DNA of 64,000 nt from Armatimonadetes bacterium Uphvl-Ar1 (GTDB lineage Bacteria; Armatimonadota; Fimbriimonadia; Fimbriimonadales; Fimbriimonadaceae). The stretch's first letter is position 1. Each line of letters starts with the position of its first letter. The DNA is taken from positions 1,488,001 to 1,552,000 of the forward strand of contig CP021423.1 of the NCBI GenBank assembly GCA_002162075.1, given 5' to 3'. This document shows, one piece after another, positions 56,216 through 64,000 of the stretch. The translations under genes were made by a program, and so were the position numbers. The notes beneath the pieces are model-generated. The model saw only the letters and a list, made by a program, of their open reading frames with translations. It did not search any database and was not told the DNA's origin.

Positions 56216-57882
56216 TTACCGAATATTGAAATACTTCGCCGCCGGATGATGAACCACAATCGCGCTTGTTGACTGTTCTGGCTCTAACATAAACTCTTCA
56301 CTCAAAACAATCCCAATATCCGCGGGTTGTAATAATTCCATCAACTGAACCTGATCCTCTAGATTCGGACAAGCTGGATAGCCAAACGAATACCGACTCC
56401 CTTGATATTTCGCCCCAAACAGGCCCTTCATTTCCAATGGATCGGCCCCGCCGATCCCCAATTCATGACGCATCTGCTTGTGCCAGTACTCTGCCAAGGC
56501 TTCTGCTGTCTCAACCCCCATACCGTGTGTATAGAGGTACTCCTGAAAGTCGCCATCGGCAAACTGCTTTCGTTCATGCTCGCTCACCGCACCCCCAACC
56601 GTAACGATCGAAAATCCAACTACATCCATTACTCCCGAGTCAGTTGATCGGAAGAAGTCCGACAGGCAATGCCGCTTCCCATCCCTTTGTCTCGGAAAAT
56701 TGAACCGACATCTTTCTGATTTCTGATCTTCTTCAAAAATGATCAAATCATTCCCTTCGCTCTGCGCCCAAAAATATCCCCATTTCACTGCCGGCTTTAA
56801 GACATTGGCAAGTTCTCGGCACTTCCGATCAAAAACCGGACGGACATTCTCTTCTAACCAAGAATTAAACTCCGGATTACTCATATCATCAGGTTTCTTA
56901 TACTGCCACTGGCCTCGCCAAAGTGCGACTGGATTGATAAACTTATACAATTCAAATATGTCAAACTTCTCTCGCTTACGCACACCATAAAACGGAAGAT
57001 TCGGTACAACTTCGACTGGTTCAACTTCACTTTTGATTCCGGAGTAAACGTACAACTCTGGGTCTCGATCTGGCAATCGGTGGCTACTCACTCGGGCCGC
57101 CGCCTTCACCGGAGCCTCAACCGGAGCCGAGGCATCTTCTCCACAAAGATCACCCATCAATCGCAACCCTTCAAACGCATCCTGGGCATAAAAAACTCGG
57201 CCCTGATAAATACTTCGCAAGTCCTCCTCGACATACCCCCGGGTCAAAGCGGCACCCCCAAGATCACGGGATAATTACTCAACCCCCGCTCATTCATCTC
57301 CACCAAGTTATTCTTCATAACCAGCGTTGATTTGACCAAAAGACCACTCAGCCCAATCACCTGACACCTATTCGCCTCCGCCTCCGCCAAAATATTATTG
57401 ATCGGCTGCTTGATACCAATATTCACCACACGATAACCATTGTTACTCAAGATAATATCAACAAGGTTCTTTCCAATATCATGAACATCCCCCGCAACCG
57501 TTGCCAGCAAAATCGATCCCTTTTCTGAGCCCTCCACCCGCTCCATCAGCGGCTCCAAGTGCCGAACCGCCGCCTTCATCACCTCCGCAGACTGCAACAC
57601 AAACGGCAACTGCATCTTCCCTGCCCCAAACAGTTCACCAACCGTCTTCATCCCATCGAGCAAGATGTCGTTGATTATCGCAAGCGGCTCATACTGCTTT
57701 AGTGCCGCGTCCAAATGCGACTCCAAACTCTTCTTAATCCCATCAACAATATGCTTTTTGAGCTGATCCTCCACCGCCAGCCCCGCAAAAGGATCAACCG
57801 AAGTGTCCACCGCCTTCACATCCTCAAATCGTTTCATCAGCTCGATCAGAGGATCATAAATCACTTCGCCTTTGTCCGCCAT
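56216..57882 (-). pseudogene. metH: Methionine synthase MetH, cobalamin-binding and activation half, frameshifted
   Basis: Two frames (57882-57244 and 57247-56216) join at the C5 run 57255-57259 if one base is restored, giving [20 protein letters not shown]. The joined 555-residue protein has the B12-binding cap ([15 protein letters not shown]), the cobalamin domain with the ligand His134 in GDVHDIGKN, and the AdoMet-binding reactivation domain (SRYSFGYPACPNLEDQ) at its end. The homocysteine and folate domains of full-length MetH are absent, so this would be the second half of a split MetH whose partner is elsewhere. It likely transfers a methyl group via cobalamin to homocysteine. The break may be a sequencing deletion. 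Confidence 0.88.
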
Positions 57883-57935
57883 TCAGCTAGCCTGCAAGTT
57901 CAAATTATGGCACCCGGCCCCTGATCTCCTCGGGA

Positions 57936-58415
57936 TTAACCAATTTCGGTCAAGCAACGCAAAATCGCATCGCGGTCAGGAATTTCTTTCAGCTCCATTG
58001 TGACTTCGCTATATCGAATCATCCCCTCCCGGTCAATCACAAAGGCCGCCCGTAAACTACTCGGCCCCATCCCGGCAAAATCCTCCAAAACAACATCATA
58101 AAGTGCCACGACCTCATGCTTAAAATCACTTAAGAGCTTGATTTTGATGCCAGATTGCTTCGCCCAAGCCCACTGAGCAAATGCCGAATCAACGCTAATC
58201 CCATAAACCACCGCTCCTGCACCCTCAAACGCATCCAATCCCCCTGAATCATGACACAGCTGAGCCGTGCAAACTCCCGTAAACGCCCCTGGCACAAAAA
58301 GCAACACAACTGGCTCTCGACCAATGTGGTCAAACAGTCGAACCTCCTCTAACCCCTTCTTCCCCATTGACAGAAGCGAAAAGTCCGGGGCAAACTCGCC
58401 AACCTGCAGAGCCAT
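57936..58415 (-). CDS. Peroxiredoxin (AhpC/TSA family)
   Basis: 159 residues from ATG 58415. The peroxidatic Cys49 sits in VPGAFTGVCT, the P-x-x-x-T-x-x-C motif of peroxiredoxins; a second Cys54 lies in AQLC, so an intramolecular disulfide is possible, although resolving Cys usually lie further away. FKHEVVALYDVVLEDFAGM, AAFVIDREGMIRYSE and the length fit AhpE/Prx5-type enzymes that reduce peroxides with thioredoxin-like donors. Divergent from the BON gene, 75 bases away. Confidence 0.92.
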   Translation of the reverse strand: MALQVGEFAPDFSLLSMGKKGLEEVRLFDHIGREPVVLLFVPGAFTGVCTAQLCHDSGGLDAFEGAGAVVYGISVDSAFAQWAWAKQSGIKIKLLSDFKHEVVALYDVVLEDFAGMGPSSLRAAFVIDREGMIRYSEVTMELKEIPDRDAILRCLTEIG

Positions 58416-58489
58416 CACTTCATTATCCCCATCCAGTCCAGAAATCCTATCGTCGCAACCCGATCTGCCAAATTTTGCGTCAAATATAC

Positions 58490-58819
58490 GTGCGAAACTT
58501 CGCCTTCATGATCATCGCCGCGTTCATCCTCAGCGGATGTAACGACCAAGATGCCAAAGACCTCGGTCAAGACACGGGCAAACTCGTTGAAACCGCCGCC
58601 CGATCCGCTCGCAACGCCGGCCCTGTCGTCGCCGTCAACACCGTCCTCGGCCTACGCAAAGATCTGGACATCACCGGACTCCGAGTCACCGCTAAAGGAT
58701 CAACCGTCACAATCGGCGGTCATGTTAAAACAAAAAAAGAAAAAGCAACCGTCCTTGAACTCGCCAAAAACACCAAAGGCGTAGATAAGCTAATTGACGA
58801 AATCAGGGTGGAGCCCTAA
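58490..58819 (+). CDS. BON-domain lipoprotein
   Basis: 109 residues from GTG 58490 (ATG 58508 is the alternative). The lipobox LSGC (Cys17 from the GTG start) anchors it outside the cytoplasm. Residues 60-109 form one BON domain (VLGLRKDLDITGLRVTAKG, GHVKTKKEKATVLELAKNT), the fold that binds phospholipid or tethers envelope proteins in OsmY and related proteins. A linker of Ala-rich helix links the two. The protein probably sits in the periplasm with a stress or envelope role. Confidence 0.85.
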   Translation: MRNFAFMIIAAFILSGCNDQDAKDLGQDTGKLVETAARSARNAGPVVAVNTVLGLRKDLDITGLRVTAKGSTVTIGGHVKTKKEKATVLELAKNTKGVDKLIDEIRVEP

Positions 58820-58829
58820 GGCTCCACCC
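58806..58829. terminator. Two-way hairpin between convergent genes
   Basis: Perfect ten-base stem GGGTGGAGCC / GGCTCCACCC with loop CTAA, at the end of the BON gene and 11 bases from the stop of the convergent PEP-CTERM gene. It lacks a strong T tract, so it may act as a weak terminator. Confidence 0.55.
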
Positions 58830-58839
58830 GTTCAACTAA

Positions 58840-59610
58840 TTACTTGCGCCGTCGGGCCGCCAAAGCCGCACCCAGACCCAAGACCAGCATCGTCGCCGGC
58901 TCAGGAACCGCATCAATCGCTAGCGAGTTCACGTACAAGTTCCGATCTCCTCCGCCACCTGCATTCGTGTTGAACACTTGGAACTTGTCGATCACGCCCG
59001 AAAAAGTTCCGTTATGAGTGAACGTTCCCCCGCCATCCAGACGGGTCAACGTCGCCGCATAAGTTGTGGCTGAGGTCACAGTCATTGTGTAAGTCAAGCC
59101 CTTACCCGTAAACCCGACGCCGGAGTTCACGTTCGTTGCTCCATCTTTGATGAAGTAGTTGGGGTTGCCGCCAATAAAGTCAACCGCTCCAACCGAGATG
59201 TTGCCCGCGGTATAAAACCCGGCTGTAATTGATGCACCATTGTCGATAAAGCCGTTATCCAGGTTAAACGAGTAAACGTTTCCAACCTCGACCGGGACGC
59301 TAAAGGTTCGAATCGCCGTAGATGAATTTCCGCCGTTTGCGTAAAGCCCCCAAGCCTCACCGCTCGTATCAATATTTTGGGGACCATCACCACCCGCGTT
59401 ACCAAGGCTTGACCCAATAAATCGACCGGCGTTACTTGCGTTCGCGGTCGATGCCGTTAGATTCCAAGCGTTAAAGCCAAATCCACCGTTATCGCCTGTT
59501 TGCCAACCATCGTTGTAAACCGCGTCAGACGCGTTATCTTGGGCAACTATCGCGGCAAAGCTCGGCAGTGACAATGCTGAAAGGCACAAAAGTGCCAGAA
59601 GTCTGTTCAT
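58840..59610 (-). CDS. PEP-CTERM sorting-domain protein
   Basis: 256 residues from ATG 59610, with ribosome site GGAGAA 8 bases upstream. Signal peptide (cleavage near SFA), a Gly/Asn/Thr-rich beta domain that begins DNASDAVYNDGWQTGDNGG and fits a jelly-roll-like surface domain, and a C-terminal VPEPATM, hydrophobic segment and ARRRK. Exosortase would cut after the PEP motif. It is transcribed away from the nearby 5S gene's terminator. Confidence 0.88.
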   Translation of the reverse strand: MNRLLALLCLSALSLPSFAAIVAQDNASDAVYNDGWQTGDNGGFGFNAWNLTASTANASNAGRFIGSSLGNAGGDGPQNIDTSGEAWGLYANGGNSSTAIRTFSVPVEVGNVYSFNLDNGFIDNGASITAGFYTAGNISVGAVDFIGGNPNYFIKDGATNVNSGVGFTGKGLTYTMTVTSATTYAATLTRLDGGGTFTHNGTFSGVIDKFQVFNTNAGGGGDRNLYVNSLAIDAVPEPATMLVLGLGAALAARRRK

Positions 59611-59738
59611 ATTCAATTCTCCTTCTCCAAAAGCGATCCAGTGACCGCCAAGATATTTTTACCTATGCTCCCGAAGAATCACAAGCGCTTAAGACTCTTT
59701 CGACAAAATCTAGCAATTATACGAGCCCACACGTACCT

Positions 59739-59771
59739 AAAATAAAGAAGCCCCTTCCGAAGAAGGGGCTT
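59739..59771 (-). terminator. Terminator of the 23S-5S rRNA unit
   Basis: On the minus strand: stem AAGCCCCTTC / GAAGGGGCTT (ten pairs, loop TTCG-like), followed by CTTTATTTT. It lies 10 bases past the end of the 5S gene. Confidence 0.9.
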
Positions 59772-59781
59772 GAAATTTTAT

Positions 59782-59896
59782 CCGCGCGGCGTCCATATCT
59801 CCCGGGCAGTCACCCACCAAGTACATCCGGCGCTGTAGAGCTTGACTTCCGTGTTCGGGATGGGAACGGGTATTTCCTCTACGCTAAGGCCACGCG
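59782..59896 (-). rRNA. rrf: 5S ribosomal RNA
   Basis: On the minus strand the conserved CCCATCCCGAACACGGAAGTCAAG stretch and the GGTGGGTGACTGCCCGGGAGA-like end are visible, with pairing ends CGCGTGGCC and GGACGCCGCGCGG. Ends are given to within a few bases. It follows 23S by about 110 bases with no tRNA in the spacer. Confidence 0.93.
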
Positions 59897-59934
59897 AAAA
59901 CTTTGCGTGTTTTCGGCTTTCAAAGCAAAAACAC

Positions 59935-59992
59935 TTTGAAAGCTGAATAGCACTGTTTGTTGACTGCGTGTAAAAGATCACCAGAAGCTTCT
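59935..59992. repeat. Left arm of the 23S processing stem
   Basis: The run GAAAGCTGAATAGCACTGTT...GTAAAAGATCACCAGAAGC is the inverted match of 62930-62988. In the minus-strand transcript the two would pair for about 55-60 bases around the whole 23S RNA, the usual substrate of RNase III. Confidence 0.85.
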
Positions 59993-60004
59993 CAAAGCTT
60001 AGTT

Positions 60005-62925
<2,921 letters not shown>

Positions 62926-62929
62926 GCTT

Positions 62930-62988
62930 CCGGTGTCTTTTACGCGCAGTCAACAAACCGCTATTCAGCTTTCAAAATGCTCTCGGCC
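62930..62988. repeat. Right arm of the 23S processing stem
   Basis: Pairs with 59935-59992 in the transcript; mismatches are few and scattered. It is part of the transcribed leader between the promoter at 63029 and mature 23S. Confidence 0.85.
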
Positions 62989-63028
62989 TTTCCGGCCCCG
63001 CTTAACTTTCGTCCAGCGGCGAAGAGGA

Positions 63029-63057
63029 ACTATACCAGCCACCCCCCAGGGTGTCAA
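63029..63057 (-). promoter_or_regulatory. Promoter of the 23S-5S unit
   Basis: On the minus strand: TTGACA (63057-63052), 17-base spacer, TATAGT (63034-63029), a near-perfect housekeeping-sigma promoter. It lies about 100 bases upstream of the mature 23S and before the processing stem, so 23S and 5S form their own transcript. Confidence 0.85.
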
Positions 63058-63243
63058 GGACCCCCAGGAACTTTTCGGAAAACCGGGACCACTAGCTCAG
63101 CCCCCTCACAAACAATTCTACAACAAACCCGCACAATCACCAAACTTCTAGTTCAAACTTGCACTCAGACATTTAAAAGAACCCAAAGGACTATTCTTTT
63201 ATTTCCCCGTCCAAGGGACCCGACTCCAACCAACCACCTCCCA
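63058..63243. other. Upstream region of the rRNA promoter, no gene seen
   Basis: Between the rRNA promoter and the small membrane gene I see no coding frame with support. The bases just upstream of the -35 are GC-rich; further on (63110-63220) they are AT-rich on the minus strand, so they could hold upstream promoter elements for either gene. Confidence 0.4.
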
Positions 63244-63441
63244 ATGCCCACATTTCCCGAACCGCCCGATCTCACCCAAACAACTATCTTTATCTATGTC
63301 ATTGGGATCGCCATTACCGCAGCTTCGTTGCTTTCCGGCATCAAAGACCCTTCTCAAGCCTCAAAATACATCGCCATCGGACTCGCCGCCCTGATCATCA
63401 CATATTTCATTGCCCGAGCCGTAAGTAAATCCGAGTACTAA
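63244..63441 (+). CDS. Small two-helix membrane protein
   Basis: 65 residues from ATG 63244. Two hydrophobic segments (residues 15-33, IFIYVIGIAITAASLLSG, and 43-59, IAIGLAALIITYFIAR) are joined by a short polar loop (KDPSQASKY), with a charged tail. There is no recognised family. C-ending codons match the local bias, which supports it as real. The longer open frame upstream runs into the rRNA leader and is not supported. It converges on the next membrane gene, 6 bases apart. Confidence 0.6.
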   Translation: MPTFPEPPDLTQTTIFIYVIGIAITAASLLSGIKDPSQASKYIAIGLAALIITYFIARAVSKSEY

Positions 63442-63447
63442 CCAAAC

Positions 63448-63927
63448 CTAAAAGTTTTCTTCCCAGCTCCCCTTTGGCCCCTTAACTCGCCCCCAACCCT
63501 TCTTGCGAACAAACAAAATTAAGCCGGGAACAATCAGGGCCCCCGCGACCACCGACAAAGGTGCCATCACCATCGCCCAAACATTCAGCACGCCAAACAC
63601 CGCCGGAATCAAAGCCAAAGGCAGTCCCAACAAAAGTAAACTCACCACAACTGCCCGGCGAGTCCAAGATTCATGTATCGCAAACACCAAACCGGTCAGC
63701 GTCGCCCCACCCACCATCCCTGGGATCAGACCCATCAATAACACCCCCCGAAAATCCATTTCCCCGCCCATGCCCTTGGCAAACCACAACCCGGTGATAT
63801 AGAAAGACCCGGTCAAGAGTAAACCGACCAAAAACGCCATCACCCAAAGAACCCCACCCGGAATATCATCCCCCACTAACTCCGCCACAACCTGATCCTC
63901 TGGTGATAACTCCGTTTTTTCGTCCAT
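63448..63927 (-). CDS. Hypothetical four-helix membrane protein
   Basis: 159 residues from the ATG at 63927 (in-frame ATGs at 63945 and 63936 would add up to six residues). A charged N-terminus (DEKTELSPEDQVVAELVGDD) is followed by about four membrane segments and a basic tail (RKKGWGRVKGPKGSWEENF). The arrangement is like small integral proteins of unknown function. G-rich codons fit other minus-strand genes. No family recognised. Confidence 0.6.
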   Translation of the reverse strand: MDEKTELSPEDQVVAELVGDDIPGGVLWVMAFLVGLLLTGSFYITGLWFAKGMGGEMDFRGVLLMGLIPGMVGGATLTGLVFAIHESWTRRAVVVSLLLLGLPLALIPAVFGVLNVWAMVMAPLSVVAGALIVPGLILFVRKKGWGRVKGPKGSWEENF

Positions 63928-63951
63928 CGCCTTCATTCTACGCACTCCATC

Positions 63952-64000
63952 TCAATGCATAACAAAATCACCCAGTGCCGTCTGGATCGCGTTCACCTGT
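63952..64000 (-). CDS. 3' end of a gene that continues past the window
   Basis: On the minus strand the frame QVNAIQTALGDFVMH and stop (63954-63952) is open to the window edge. It lies 25 bases before the membrane gene start and has normal codon use. Sixteen codons are too few to assign a family. Confidence 0.4.
   Translation of the reverse strand, partial: QVNAIQTALGDFVMH

Overview
The window is chromosomal DNA from a GC-rich bacterium, most likely of the Armatimonadota (Fimbriimonadia-like). That placement is an inference. It rests on four secreted PEP-CTERM proteins, a LacI regulator followed by a prepilin-type protein, GH5 and GH1 glycosidases, unusually small lipoproteins, and a 23S-5S rRNA unit with no 16S beside it. 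The plus strand is C-rich throughout: plus-strand genes favour C-ending codons and minus-strand genes favour G. This suggests one replichore with the minus strand leading, in agreement with the direction of the rRNA genes.

Left part (1-8 kb): the 3' end of flhA, a cluster of palindromic intergenic repeats, a secreted thioredoxin-fold protein, hisI, and a decayed sugar ABC importer (permease and double ATPase, with a repeat element inserted between the two ATPase domains). A PEP-CTERM gene follows, with a LacI-type palindrome in its promoter region. At 8.2-12.8 kb lies tRNA-Leu and a parA-parB locus. Two AT-rich, distantly related, uncharacterised genes sit between parA and parB, and each is followed by a further copy of the parA 3' end; this is the most unusual structure in the window. 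Next come a CBM9-like protein, a uridine-kinase-like P-loop protein and a Tricorn-type protease.

Middle (17.9-34.8 kb): a tightly packed minus-strand operon of eight genes (VanZ-like, degenerate phosphoglycerate-mutase-like, a glycine/aspartate-repeat protein, HEAT repeats, HIT, GmhA-like SIS, a lipoprotein and an anchored protein). Then surE, a DinB-like gene, smc, a DUF1289 gene, and an operon of gatB, a TPR protein, DUF167 and a PAS-GGDEF protein. At 35-46 kb are a PEP-CTERM gene, guaB, a pseudo-M48 membrane protein, a class-III aminotransferase, a lipoate-ligase-like protein, an ABM-domain protein, another PEP-CTERM gene and three secreted or lipid-anchored proteins.

Right part: a cellulose or beta-glucan utilisation locus (46.1-51.7 kb) with GH5 glucanase, small lipoprotein, LacI regulator, pseudopilin and GH1 beta-glucosidase. 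Two near-identical 20-bp operators mark the GH5 gene and the lipoprotein-LacI-pilin unit. It is followed by tRNA-Arg, gcvPA-gcvPB, the cobalamin and activation half of methionine synthase, a peroxiredoxin, a BON lipoprotein, the fourth PEP-CTERM gene, and the 5S and 23S genes on the minus strand with their own consensus promoter and a long processing stem.

About a dozen genes carry single-base frameshifts, and every one is a net loss of one base, mostly in short G/C runs. This pattern points to sequencing deletions at least as much as to real decay, so the single-lesion 'pseudogenes' listed here may be intact in the living organism.
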